Below, in pieces: positions 34,084 to 43,064 of a stretch of DNA of 64,000 bases. This DNA comes from Sphingobium aromaticiconvertens. Its GTDB lineage: Bacteria > Pseudomonadota > Alphaproteobacteria > Sphingomonadales > Sphingomonadaceae. The position numbers were made by a program, and so were the translations under genes. Every line of letters begins with the position of its first letter. Position 1 is the first letter of the stretch. The notes under the pieces are model-generated. The model made no database searches. It was not told where the DNA came from and saw only the letters and a list, made by a program, of their open reading frames with translations. The stretch spans positions 186,001 to 250,000 of the forward strand of contig NZ_JBANRJ010000001.1 in NCBI RefSeq assembly GCF_037154075.1, read 5' to 3'.

Positions 34084-34835
34084 GGGCAGCGTTTCGCTCC
34101 TTTCTGATCGCTCTCGCCATGGGCGGCGCGCTGCCCATCACGCAGGCACAGGCGGATTCGACCGTGATCGCATCCGCCGATCCCGCGCGCGTCGCAGCGG
34201 CCCGGCCGGTCGTGGACAAGCTGTTTCCCGTCGGCACCTACCGACGGATGATGGGCGGAACCATGTCCAAGATGATGGACAGCATGATCGGTGGCGTAAT
34301 GAAAATGCCGATCGCCCAGATCGCCCGGATCAGTGGCGTGCCTGCGGACAAGCTGACCGGAATGAGCGAAGCATCACTGGAAGAAGTGAGCACGATCGTC
34401 GACCCGCATTTCCGTGAGCGGACCAAGCTGGGCATGGACGCCATGATGGGCGGCATGACCGATCTGATGGACGGGTTCGAACCCAATGTCCGCGGCGCGC
34501 TGACCCGCGCCTATGCGCGCAAGTTCGATGTCCGGCAGTTGGGCGAGATTAATGCGTTTTTCGCGACGCCCACCGGCAACCGGTTCGCCAGCGACTATAT
34601 GTCGATGATGATGGACCCGGACATCATGAGCGAGATGCAGGCGTTGATGCCCGAAATGATGAAGAAGATACCGGATATGGCGGAAAAGGCGAAGAAGGCC
34701 ACCGAGAGCCTGCCACCGCCCCGCAAGGCATCCGACTTGTCGGATGCGGAAAAAACCAAATTGGCCCAGTTGCTGGGCATAAAGTCCAGCGACCTTAAGG
34801 ATAGCGCCGCACAGCCTGCGGAAGGGACCGAATAA
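34080..34835 (+). CDS. Secreted methionine-rich DUF2059 protein
   Basis: 251 residues from GTG at 34080, overlapping the gltD stop (GTGA). A signal peptide ends near TQAQADS. The protein is unusually rich in Met: YRRMMGGTMSKMMDSMIGGV, MDAMMGGMTDLMDG and MSMMMDPDIMSEMQALMPEM. The DUF2059 hallmark is INAFFATPTGNRFASDYMS (about 155-173). The tail is Lys-rich with LSDAEKTKLAQLLG. Its stop overlaps the gltB start (TAATG). Function unknown; an exported protein in a cytoplasmic enzyme operon is unexpected. Confidence 0.82.
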   Translation: MRAAFRSFLIALAMGGALPITQAQADSTVIASADPARVAAARPVVDKLFPVGTYRRMMGGTMSKMMDSMIGGVMKMPIAQIARISGVPADKLTGMSEASLEEVSTIVDPHFRERTKLGMDAMMGGMTDLMDGFEPNVRGALTRAYARKFDVRQLGEINAFFATPTGNRFASDYMSMMMDPDIMSEMQALMPEMMKKIPDMAEKAKKATESLPPPRKASDLSDAEKTKLAQLLGIKSSDLKDSAAQPAEGTE

Positions 34836-37800
34836 TGACCGACCAGACAAACTTCATGGCCAGCCCCGAAGAACGCGCACGGATCGCGGCCGAAGGCATG
34901 TACCGCCCCGATTTCGAAGGTGACGCCTGTGGCGTGGGCCTGGTCGCGGCAACCGATGGTCGCGCATCGCGGCGCGTGGTCGCCAGCGCGATCGACGCAT
35001 TGAAAGCAGTATGGCACCGTGGCGCGGTCGATGCCGATGGCAAGACCGGCGATGGCGCGGGCATCCATGTCGACCTGCCGGTGCGCTTCTTTGACGACGC
35101 GATCGCGGACTCCGGTCACAAGCCTCTGCCCAATCGTCTGGCCGTCGGCATGATCTTCCTGCCGCGCACGGACCTGAACGCGCAGGAAACCTGCCGCACG
35201 ATCGTCGAGAGCGAGATCATCGACGCGGGCTACACCATCTATGGCTGGCGTCAGGTGCCGGTCGACGTGTCCGTCATCGGCGAAAAGGCGCAGCGCACCC
35301 GGCCAGAGATCGAGCAGATCATGGTCGCCGGACCGATGCCCGAGGAACGCGACATTGGCGAGTTCGAAAAGGACCTTTACCTCATCCGCCGCCGGATCGA
35401 GAAGAAGGTGATCGCCGCGCAGATCCAGGATTTCTACGTCTGTTCGCTGTCGTGCCGCTCGATCATCTACAAGGGGTTGTTCCTGGCCGAAAGCCTGTCG
35501 GTTTTCTATCCCGACCTTCAGGATGAGCGGTTTGAGAGCCGCGTCGCCATCTTCCACCAGCGCTATTCGACCAACACTTTCCCGCAATGGTGGCTGGCCC
35601 AGCCATTCCGCACGCTTGCCCATAATGGCGAGATCAACACGATTCGCGGCAACCAGAACTGGATGAAAAGCCACGAGATCAAGATGGCCAGCCTGGCCTT
35701 TGGCGACCAGTCGGAGGACATCAAGCCGGTGATCCCGGCAGGCGCGTCCGACACCGCCGCGCTGGACGCCGTGTTCGAAGCGATCTGCCGTTCCGGCCGC
35801 GATGCGCCGACGGCCAAGCTGATGCTGGTGCCCGAAGCATGGCAGGCCGGCGGCGAGACGCCAAAGCCGCATCTCGACATGTATGAATATCTCGCCTCCG
35901 TCATGGAGCCGTGGGACGGCCCCGCCGCGCTGGCGATGACCGATGGCCGCTGGATCGTCGCGGGTGTCGACCGCAACGCGCTGCGCCCGCTGCGCTACAC
36001 GCTGACCGGCGACAACCTGCTGATCGTGGGGTCGGAGACCGGCATGGTCGTGGTCCCCGAGACGACGATCGTCCGCAAGGGGCGCATGGGTCCGGGCCAG
36101 ATGATCGCCATTGATCTGCAAGAGGGCGAACTCTATGACGACCGCGCGATAAAGGATCGGATCGCGGGCGAGCGCCCCTATGGCGAACTGATCAAGGACT
36201 TCATGGCGGTCAGTGACCTGCCGCAAGCGCAAAGCGCCCTGCCCAATTGGGACAAGGCGGACCTGACGCGCCGTCAGGTCGCCGCCAACCTGACGCTGGA
36301 GGATCTGGAACTGATCCTCTCGCCCATGGTCGAGGATGCGAAGGAAGCCATTGGATCGATGGGTGACGACACGCCGCTGGCGGTCATCTCCGACAAGCCG
36401 CGCACGGTCAGCCATTTCTTCCGCCAGAATTTCAGCCAGGTCACCAACCCGCCGATCGACTCCTTGCGCGAACGGCATGTGATGAGCCTCAAGACGCGCT
36501 TTTCCAACCTCCACAACATATTGGAGCAGGACAAGCAGAACAGCCATGTGCTGGTGCTGGATTCACCGGTGCTGACCAGCGCCGAATGGGCACGGCTGAA
36601 GGCGCATTTCGGCCCGGCCGTGGCGCAGATCGATTGCACCTTCTCAAAGGATGGCGGGCAGGAGCAATTGCGCGGCGCGATCGCCCGCATCCGCGAAGAA
36701 GCCGAGCAGGCAGTGCGCGAAGGGCGGACCGAACTGTTCCTGACCGACGAGAATGTCGGGCCGGACCGGATCGCCATTGCCGGCGTATTGGCCGCAGCAG
36801 CGGTACACACGCATCTGGTCCGCAAAGGGCTGCGCTCCTATGCGTCCATCAACGTGCGCTGCGCCGAGGCGCTGGACACCCATTATTTCGCGGTGCTGAT
36901 CGGCGTCGGCGCGACCACGGTGAACGCCTATCTGGCCGAAGCCAGCATCGCCGACCGCCATGCCCGCGGCCTTTTCGGCAGCCTCGACCTCGACGCCTGT
37001 TTCGAACGCTATCGGGTCGCCATCAACGAAGGCCTGCTGAAGATCATGTCCAAAATGGGCATCGCGGTCATCAGCAGCTATCGTGGCGGCTATAATTTCG
37101 AGGCGGTGGGCCTGTCCCGCGCGCTGGTGAACGACCTGTTCCCAGGCATGCCCGCGAAAATCTCCGGCGAAGGCTATGCCTCGCTCCACTATAGCGCCAG
37201 CCTGCGGCACGAAATGGCCTATGACGCGGCAGTGCTGCGCCTGCCGGTCGGCGGCTTCTATCGCCAGCGCAACGGGGGGGAAAGCCACGCCTATTCAGCG
37301 CAGTTGATGCACCTGTTGCAGACGGCGGTCGCAACCGACAGCTATTCGACCTATCTGCAATTTTCGCGCGGCGTGCGCGATTTGCCGCCAGTCTATCTGC
37401 GCGACCTGCTGGAGTTCAACTTCGCCCGCGAAGCCGTGCCGATCGACGAGGTGGAAGCCACCACAGAGATCCGCAAGCGCTTCGTGACGCCCGGCATGAG
37501 CCTGGGCGCGCTGTCGCCCGAGGCGCATGAAACGCTGGCGATCGCCATGAACCGCATCGGCGCGAAGGCGGTCAGCGGCGAAGGCGGCGAGGATGCAAAC
37601 CGTTTCAAGCCTTATGAAAATGGTGACAACGCCAATTCGGTCATCAAGCAGATCGCGTCCGGCCGCTTCGGCGTCCATGCCGAATATCTGGGATCAGCCG
37701 AAGAGATCGAGATCAAGGTCGCTCAGGGCGCCAAGCCCGGTGAGGGCGGGCAGTTGCCCGGCTTCAAGGTGACTGAGTTCATCGCAAAGCTGCGCCATTC

Positions 37801-39373
37801 GACGCCGGGCGTGACGCTGATCTCGCCGCCGCCGCACCATGACATCTATTCGATCGAGGATCTGGCGCAGCTCATCTACGACTGCAAGCAGATCAATCCG
37901 CGCGCGCGCGTCTGCGTGAAGCTGGTCAGTCAGGCGGGCATCGGCACCGTGGCGGCGGGCGTGGCAAAGGCCCATGCCGACGTCATCCTGATCGCGGGCC
38001 ATGTCGGCGGCACCGGCGCTTCGCCGCAGACCTCGATCAAATATGCGGGCACGCCCTGGGAAATGGGTCTGTCCGAAGCCAATCAGGTATTGACCCTCAA
38101 TGGCTTGCGCCATCGGGTGAAGCTGCGGACCGACGGCGGCCTCAAGACCGGGCGTGACATCGTCATTGCCGCAATCCTGGGCGCGGAAGAGTTTGGCATC
38201 GGCACGCTGTCGCTGGTCGCGATGGGCTGTATCATGGTGCGCCAGTGCCACAGCAACACCTGCCCGGTGGGCGTATGCGTGCAGGACAGCGCGCTGCGTG
38301 AGAAGTTCACGGGCACGCCGGAGAAGGTCATCAATCTGATGACCTTCATCGCCGAGGAAGTGCGCGAAGTGCTGGCACGACTGGGCTATCGCAGCCTGGA
38401 CGAGGTGATCGGCCGGACCGAACTGCTCAAGCAGATCAATCGCGGCGCCGAACATCTCGACGACCTCGACCTCAACCCCATATTGGCCAAGGTCGATGCG
38501 ACCGACGAACAACGTCGCTTCTCGCTGAAGGAATGGCGCAACGAGGTGCCCGACAGCCTGGACGCGCAGATGATGCGCGACGCCAAGGCCGTGTTCGAGC
38601 GGGGCGAGAAGATGCAACTGACCTACACGGTGCGCAATACGCACCGTGCGGTCGGTACGCGCCTGTCGGCCAAGATCACCGAGAAGTTCGGCATGTCCAC
38701 TCTGGCGGACGGGCATCTGACCGTGCGGCTGCGCGGATCGGCGGGCCAGTCGCTGGGCGCGTTCCTGTGCAAGGGCATCACGCTGGAAGTGTTTGGCGAC
38801 GCCAATGACTATGTCGGCAAGGGCCTGTCGGGCGGCATCATCGCCGTGCGGACAACCGTGTCCAGCCCGCTGGTCAGCAAGGATAATACCATCCTGGGCA
38901 ACACCGTCCTCTATGGCGCGACCAGCGGCAAGCTGTTCGCGGCGGGTCAGGCAGGCGAGCGCTTCGCAGTCCGCAATTCGGGCGCCAAAGTGGTGGTCGA
39001 GGGCTGCGGCGCCAATGGCTGCGAATATATGACCGGCGGGACCGCCGTGATCCTGGGTGAAACAGGCGCCAATTTCGGCGCGGGCATGACCGGGGGCATG
39101 GCTTTCATCCTGGACGAGGATGGCAGCTTCCCGGCGCGGGCCAACCCGGAGAGCATCGTCTGGCAGCGGCTGGAAAGCGCGCATTGGGAAGGCGAGCTGA
39201 AGGCGCTGATCACCGAACATGCAAAGATGACCGACAGCAAATGGTCGGCCACCATATTGGAAGATTGGAATCGCTGGCGGCGTTATGTCTGGCAGGTTTG
39301 CCCGAAGGAAATGATCAATCGCCTCGCCCAGCCGTTGAGCGATGCACCGCAAGAAGTGGTTGCGGCGGAATAG
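34835..39373 (+). CDS. gltB: Glutamate synthase (NADPH) large subunit
   Basis: 1512 residues. The N-terminal nucleophile is Cys32 in EGDACGVGLVAA, so a 31-residue propeptide should be cut off. The class II amidotransferase domain (about 32-440) has RYSTNTFPQWWLAQPFR and HNGEINTIRGN. The central and FMN domains follow, with GEGGQLPG and KLVSQAGIGTVAAGVAKAHA. The 3Fe-4S ligands are in GCIMVRQCHSNTCPVGVC. The C-terminal beta-helix domain (about 1250-1500) has VEGCGANGCEYMTGGTAVIL. With GltD it makes glutamate from glutamine and 2-oxoglutarate. Confidence 0.98.
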   Translation: MTDQTNFMASPEERARIAAEGMYRPDFEGDACGVGLVAATDGRASRRVVASAIDALKAVWHRGAVDADGKTGDGAGIHVDLPVRFFDDAIADSGHKPLPNRLAVGMIFLPRTDLNAQETCRTIVESEIIDAGYTIYGWRQVPVDVSVIGEKAQRTRPEIEQIMVAGPMPEERDIGEFEKDLYLIRRRIEKKVIAAQIQDFYVCSLSCRSIIYKGLFLAESLSVFYPDLQDERFESRVAIFHQRYSTNTFPQWWLAQPFRTLAHNGEINTIRGNQNWMKSHEIKMASLAFGDQSEDIKPVIPAGASDTAALDAVFEAICRSGRDAPTAKLMLVPEAWQAGGETPKPHLDMYEYLASVMEPWDGPAALAMTDGRWIVAGVDRNALRPLRYTLTGDNLLIVGSETGMVVVPETTIVRKGRMGPGQMIAIDLQEGELYDDRAIKDRIAGERPYGELIKDFMAVSDLPQAQSALPNWDKADLTRRQVAANLTLEDLELILSPMVEDAKEAIGSMGDDTPLAVISDKPRTVSHFFRQNFSQVTNPPIDSLRERHVMSLKTRFSNLHNILEQDKQNSHVLVLDSPVLTSAEWARLKAHFGPAVAQIDCTFSKDGGQEQLRGAIARIREEAEQAVREGRTELFLTDENVGPDRIAIAGVLAAAAVHTHLVRKGLRSYASINVRCAEALDTHYFAVLIGVGATTVNAYLAEASIADRHARGLFGSLDLDACFERYRVAINEGLLKIMSKMGIAVISSYRGGYNFEAVGLSRALVNDLFPGMPAKISGEGYASLHYSASLRHEMAYDAAVLRLPVGGFYRQRNGGESHAYSAQLMHLLQTAVATDSYSTYLQFSRGVRDLPPVYLRDLLEFNFAREAVPIDEVEATTEIRKRFVTPGMSLGALSPEAHETLAIAMNRIGAKAVSGEGGEDANRFKPYENGDNANSVIKQIASGRFGVHAEYLGSAEEIEIKVAQGAKPGEGGQLPGFKVTEFIAKLRHSTPGVTLISPPPHHDIYSIEDLAQLIYDCKQINPRARVCVKLVSQAGIGTVAAGVAKAHADVILIAGHVGGTGASPQTSIKYAGTPWEMGLSEANQVLTLNGLRHRVKLRTDGGLKTGRDIVIAAILGAEEFGIGTLSLVAMGCIMVRQCHSNTCPVGVCVQDSALREKFTGTPEKVINLMTFIAEEVREVLARLGYRSLDEVIGRTELLKQINRGAEHLDDLDLNPILAKVDATDEQRRFSLKEWRNEVPDSLDAQMMRDAKAVFERGEKMQLTYTVRNTHRAVGTRLSAKITEKFGMSTLADGHLTVRLRGSAGQSLGAFLCKGITLEVFGDANDYVGKGLSGGIIAVRTTVSSPLVSKDNTILGNTVLYGATSGKLFAAGQAGERFAVRNSGAKVVVEGCGANGCEYMTGGTAVILGETGANFGAGMTGGMAFILDEDGSFPARANPESIVWQRLESAHWEGELKALITEHAKMTDSKWSATILEDWNRWRRYVWQVCPKEMINRLAQPLSDAPQEVVAAE

Positions 39374-39403
39374 GCCGACCCGCCACCCTGTCGATCGCCA
39401 TCC

Positions 39404-39886
39404 TTAGGTCGGCGGCGCAGGGATTGGCGGGGCCGGCACCAACGTCAGAGATGGGACCGGGGGCGACGCGACAGGCGGTGCCCCCTCCTCCCCATCGGCG
39501 AATCGCTGGATGTTGGCGGGCAGACGATGCATGTCCGACGGTGGCCGTTCGACAGGTGGTGCTTTGACCTCCTGCGTCAGATACTCGGCGACCACTGGGT
39601 CGCTTGTACCCTCGATCATACCATCGGCATCCCAGCCCGGATTATCTGCGGCCATGCGTCGCTCTGCCAGCGTCGGACCGCAACCTTTGCAGACGATCTC
39701 CCCTGGTCCCTTGTCCGGGCGGCTATTGGCAAGAGCCGACGAATCGCCAACGTCGTCATTGATCGTGCCCGCATAGCCGGGCAGGACGCGGGGCGGCTGG
39801 CTGGTCGCGAACGACCCCACCGCCAATCCCAGCATCACGCTGCCGCCGATCAAAGCCGCGCTAGCCATCCAGAATCGTGTCGACAT
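39404..39886 (-). CDS. Hypothetical protein with N-terminal membrane anchor
   Basis: 160 residues from ATG at 39886 (MSTRFWMASAALIGGSVMLG), chosen since GGAG lies about ten bases upstream and the in-frame start at 39937 adds only a basic stretch. One N-terminal helix (about 7-28) anchors or exports the protein. Two cysteines sit in VCKGCGPTLAERR, a CxxC that could bind metal or heme-like ligands. The C-terminus is Pro-rich (PPVASPPVPSLTLVPAPPIP). Not recognised; similar proteins are probably sphingomonad-restricted. Confidence 0.65.
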   Translation of the reverse strand: MSTRFWMASAALIGGSVMLGLAVGSFATSQPPRVLPGYAGTINDDVGDSSALANSRPDKGPGEIVCKGCGPTLAERRMAADNPGWDADGMIEGTSDPVVAEYLTQEVKAPPVERPPSDMHRLPANIQRFADGEEGAPPVASPPVPSLTLVPAPPIPAPPT

Positions 39887-40067
39887 GGCGGCATTTCTCC
39901 TGATTCTCGCGCGGCGAGAGGCCGATTGTCGCTTCATGAGGCCTTGTCCCCGCGAAGATCATGCCATCCATAACGAGGGACGCGATCGGTTGTTGCATGG
40001 GGCACAAGCCTTTGCTAATGGCCTGCGCCTACCAAGTGCCGGACCCGTCCGGTTTCCCTTGAAATGT

Positions 40068-40154
40068 GCGGTCATGGCGGAATTGGTAGACGCGCAACGT
40101 TGAGGTCGTTGTGGCCGAAAGGCCGTGGAAGTTCGAGTCTTCTTGACCGCACCA
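40068..40154 (+). tRNA. tRNA-Leu (anticodon GAG)
   Basis: The acceptor stem GCGGTCA (40068-40074) pairs with TGACCGC (40144-40150), followed by A and CCA (40152-40154, encoded). The D-arm has GGCGGAATTGGTAGACGC. The anticodon stem-loop is CAACG-TTGAGGT-CGTTG with GAG at 40102-40104. A long variable arm (GTGGCCGAAAGGCCGT) marks it as class II leucine, and the T-arm carries GTTCGAGTC. It reads CUC/CUU codons. A foreign region lies directly downstream. Confidence 0.97.
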
Positions 40155-40157
40155 ATT

Positions 40158-40180
40158 TCCTTTGAAAACAAAGGATTTTT
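40158..40180 (+). terminator. Terminator of tRNA-Leu
   Basis: TCCTTTG (40158-40164) and CAAAGGA (40169-40175) form a 7-bp stem with an AAAA loop, followed by TTTTT at 40176-40180. It begins four bases after the CCA end. Confidence 0.8.
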
Positions 40181-40196
40181 CGGGGGTTTGGCGCAA

Positions 40197-40231
40197 TTTG
40201 GCACATAGAGAAATCTGCAAGCTGTGCCAAA
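40197..40231. other. 9-bp inverted repeat between tRNA-Leu and the FseA-like gene
   Basis: TTTGGCACA (40197-40205) and TGTGCCAAA (40223-40231) are perfect inverted copies with 17 bases between; a related GTTTGGCGCA stands just before. No T-run follows. It may be a protein-binding site of the mobile element, or a terminator-like hairpin for the minus-strand operon ending at 40271. Confidence 0.4.
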
Positions 40232-40270
40232 CCCGCGTCGAACTGCATGATGGGTGGCCCCAATCGAGGC

Positions 40271-40930
40271 CTAGCGGATGATGCGAGGACGTCCCATTCG
40301 TCCGTTCAGTTGGACGCTGCTAACCCGCGCCCATTCGCGAGCAACTTCGGGAAGCCACCTAGGTCGCGCCAGCGCGGAGACATGCGGAGGTATAGCCGCC
40401 ATTTCCCTGAGAGATGCACCATCCGCGCGAGCATCGTAGGCGCGCAGCGCCATGGCCGATCGTACTATCCGGGAAGTCCCCGCGACCGGGCCCGGCTCAA
40501 TCCCCGCCAATGCCTGCTCAAGTCGTTGGATCGTGTCTATCTTGCGAACCAACCGCCCATCCTGCGCGAGCTGGTAGGTGAGATGGACGGGGCCTGACAT
40601 GACGGTTCCCGAGACAACATCCAGGCGAAACACCTCGCCATGAACGATAAGGCGGACATGTTCGCCATCCACATCAGGGAGGATGCGGGAATCGAAGCGG
40701 TGAATGTTCGTGGCATCCGATGCGGTCGTCGCTTTCGCAGCGACCGAGTAGCCGATCTCGCCTGCAGACATTTCCGCAGTCAGTGCGCTGGCCGCGGCAA
40801 ATCGCCGGTAGACAGGATCGCGACGCAACACTTCCCAGGCAAGAGCGTCCCGGCCAAGCGCCGGGATGGCATCATATGCTGCCCTGTCGCGCCAGTCCGG
40901 CAGTCGCGCGGTCCCGGTCACGCTGCTCAT
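40271..40930 (-). CDS. FseA-like regulator (DUF6499-type N-terminus plus DUF2285 C-terminus)
   Basis: 219 residues. The N-terminus PDWRDRAAYDAIPALGRDAL, with AWEVLRRDPVYRRFA, fits DUF6499. The C-terminal half, with a conserved LRAYDARADGASLREMAAI near a helix-turn-helix-like end, fits DUF2285. These two domains form FseA, the activator of the excisionase gene in Mesorhizobium integrative and conjugative elements, where the two halves are joined by ribosomal frameshifting; here they are one frame. The start overlaps the dioxygenase stop by four bases (ATGA). It lies 117 bases from the tRNA-Leu gene, in an opposite direction. No rdfS or integrase is visible, so the role is inferred. Confidence 0.7.
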   Translation of the reverse strand: MSSVTGTARLPDWRDRAAYDAIPALGRDALAWEVLRRDPVYRRFAAASALTAEMSAGEIGYSVAAKATTASDATNIHRFDSRILPDVDGEHVRLIVHGEVFRLDVVSGTVMSGPVHLTYQLAQDGRLVRKIDTIQRLEQALAGIEPGPVAGTSRIVRSAMALRAYDARADGASLREMAAIPPHVSALARPRWLPEVAREWARVSSVQLNGRMGRPRIIR

Positions 40931-41700
40931 CCCTCAGCCCATTTCACCCATTTGGGACCGGACGAACATCGCTGCGGCCTCGGCTTGGTCGGGGCGTAGC
41001 CGACGAGCGCTGCTAGCTGTGGCGAGAAGAGCCTCGCCACCTGCGGCGGATAGACCAGCCATTGCAGTTCGAACGGTTTCAGCCAGCCGAGACAATAGCT
41101 GACGACGATGCCGCGCCGTGGTGCGGCGCTGACGTTGCCCCCGCCACCATGGAGGGTGGAGCCGAGGAAGATCAGGGCATCACCCGGCGATACCGTCGGC
41201 ACGTTCGCTTCCTCCTCGGGAAGGATGGGAACGTTCCAGTCAAAATGGCTTCCGGTCCAGAGCCGCGTGCCGCCGTTCTCCCGCGTGAACGTCTTCAACG
41301 GCCACATGACGTTTACGAGATATTCGAGGCTGCCCTTCGGCCCGGCCCACATGTCCTGGTCGCGGTGGGGCAGTTGCGCCAACGCGCGGGGGTGGATCTC
41401 GATCGCCTGGGTCAGGTTGAGCGCGATCCGCTCGCACCACGGCAGCAGCATCTGCTCGACGATATCGAGGACCAACGGATGCATCACCAGCCGCTCGATC
41501 GCCGGCGAGCGCGTCAGCAGCAAACCGAAGCGCTTGGTGCGCTCGCCATAGAAGGCGCCCCGGCACAAAGGCGTCGCAGCAAAGCGGGGATTCAACTCTG
41601 CCTCAATGTCGAAGATCAGTGCCGGCTCGATGGCGTGTCCCAATACGCACCGGCCGTCGCACGCGAGCGTACCGACATGGCGGTCGACTGCGGCGCTCAC
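40927..41700 (-). CDS. Phytanoyl-CoA dioxygenase (PhyH) family protein
   Basis: 257 residues from GTG at 41700, which overlaps the luxI stop as GTGA. The Fe(II)/2-oxoglutarate oxygenase core has the HxD pair in LPHRDQDMWAGPKG and a later His in IFLGSTLHGGGGNVSAAPRR, followed by the Arg that binds 2-oxoglutarate. These enzymes hydroxylate small lipophilic substrates. The PhyH family is repeatedly found after luxI in sphingomonads. Here it is intact while its partner luxI appears broken. It overlaps the FseA-like gene by four bases. Confidence 0.85.
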   Translation of the reverse strand: MSAAVDRHVGTLACDGRCVLGHAIEPALIFDIEAELNPRFAATPLCRGAFYGERTKRFGLLLTRSPAIERLVMHPLVLDIVEQMLLPWCERIALNLTQAIEIHPRALAQLPHRDQDMWAGPKGSLEYLVNVMWPLKTFTRENGGTRLWTGSHFDWNVPILPEEEANVPTVSPGDALIFLGSTLHGGGGNVSAAPRRGIVVSYCLGWLKPFELQWLVYPPQVARLFSPQLAALVGYAPTKPRPQRCSSGPKWVKWAEG

Positions 41701-42302
41701 GCCGGCACCCGTTCGAGCACGGGGGAATAGACACCGGACCAGCGAAGCCGCTCCGGCGTATCCGGCCGGACATGGATGAGGAAGGCGCCGATCGGCCCGC
41801 CCGGAATGCGTACCGCGGGCCCGAGCGGTTCGGCCTGCCAGCCCAGCGACAGCACTTCCTTGCGGAACGGGTCGGGAATGATGCCCGTATAGCGCTCGAT
41901 GCCGCGATCGAGCGCGACGTCCACCATCGCAGAGAAGAGTATGTTGCGCAGCTCGCGGCGGCGCTCGGCCCCATGCCGCTGGGGCAGGCAAAGCCGCGTG
42001 CTTTCCCATGTTCGCTCGTCGGCCGGCACACGCCGAGCGGACAGAGATGGGGGACAGCGTGCCGAGCATATGCGGCCGGGTGCTCGGGAACAGCCGGATC
42101 GACGCCGCGTGGCCGCCATCGTCCTCGGCGATGATCAGGTAGATCGTATCGGCATTGTCGAACTGGTCGATCTCGTACTGGCCATCGACGACTGGTACGT
42201 CCCAGCCGAACAGGTCGACGAAAAGGCGCTTGCGGTCGGCGAACATGGATTGAAGCAGGGGGCGTTTTTTGGTGCCAGGTGACTGTCGATGACTTGGATC
42301 AT
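41697..42302 (-). pseudogene. luxI: LuxI-type acyl-homoserine-lactone synthase, two frameshifts
   Basis: From ATG at 42302 the frame reads MIQVIDSHLAPK and then slips near a run of six A (about 42265-42275). A second frame continues with LLQSMFADRKRLFVDLFGWD and IDQFDNADTIYLIIAEDDGG, up to RLFPSTRPHMLGTLSP. It slips again around 42020-42060, and the third frame gives WESTRLCLPQRHGAERRREL and GIIPDPFRKEVLSLGWQAEP to a stop at 41697. Together these cover the LuxI fold, with the Arg/Phe/Trp and Glu/Arg core residues. One added A would restore the first junction. Either the gene is dead or these are sequencing errors. Confidence 0.75.
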
Positions 42303-42374
42303 GAGAGGGTGCTCCTGGTCGTGGTGTCGCCCACAAGAGAAGCAGCCGGAGGGTTCCTGAAATAGACCGAGTGA

Positions 42375-43064
42375 TTACTCGGGTTGACGCCTCAATTCGT
42401 GAAGGCCGATCTCGCCGGCAAGCACGGCGCTCACCACCAATTCGGTGCGATCATGTGCGTTGAACAAGTGTCGCGCCTCGGTCAGATATCCGTCCACGGT
42501 TCGCGGCGTTAGCGAAAGCGCCCGCGCAATTTCCTTATTGGAATATCCACGGCCAGCCAGTGTGACGCAATCGCGCGGGCGTGGGTGCAACTTGGGTTGA
42601 GGTGGAACGATCTCCCTTTCGCCGAGAATCAACCGCCGAGCGGATTGAAACGCGAAAATCCCGATCATTTGGGCAGCGCCGAGGTAGCGCGGGCCGTGCT
42701 CCGGGCGACGCATGCCTGCGAAGGTGCACGACCCCATGCAGTCGCCTAGTCGAACGTAAGGCAGCGTGATGCCTTCGTTCAAACCTTCGCGCGCACCCAT
42801 TTCTAAGCTGGCGCGATCCTGTCGATCCAGTTTGATGATGCGGGAGAGATCGGACCAAAGAAATGCGCTGTCGGCAAAGATACATCCCCGAATAACCGGA
42901 TCGCGGCGATATCTCTGCCGACCAATAAGATGTTCGGTGATTGCCGTTGGATAGTCTTTCAGATCGACACGGTCCCATCGCTGTGCCCGCAAGTCGTCAT
43001 GGTGGATCAAGGCATAATGCAAAAAACCTAATTCCCGCGCGATGGCCTCCATTAAAGCTACTAA
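42375..43064 (-). pseudogene. luxR: LuxR-type autoinducer regulator, C-terminal part, split by IS630 element
   Basis: About 230 residues. The autoinducer-binding domain has LMEAIARELGFLHYALIHHD, WSDLSRIIKLDRQDRASLE and MGSCTFAGMRRPEHGPRYLG. The LuxR helix-turn-helix is RGYSNKEIARALSLTPRTVD (about residues 170-190). The frame is cut at 43064 by the IS element. The missing N-terminal codons lie at 44227-44325; joining 44227 to 43064 gives an unbroken reading DELLVALMEAIAREL. A shortened product from a TTG or ATG inside the element is possible but would lack part of the ligand domain. luxI is 72 bases downstream. Confidence 0.85.

Noticed and set aside
39374..39413. GCCGACC/GGTCGGC inverted repeat after gltB
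   Set aside because: Loop of 26 bases, no T-run, and it runs into the end of the convergent gene.
42303..42374. Search for a lux box in the luxR-luxI gap
   Set aside because: No 18-20 bp dyad was recognisable by eye, so none is claimed.
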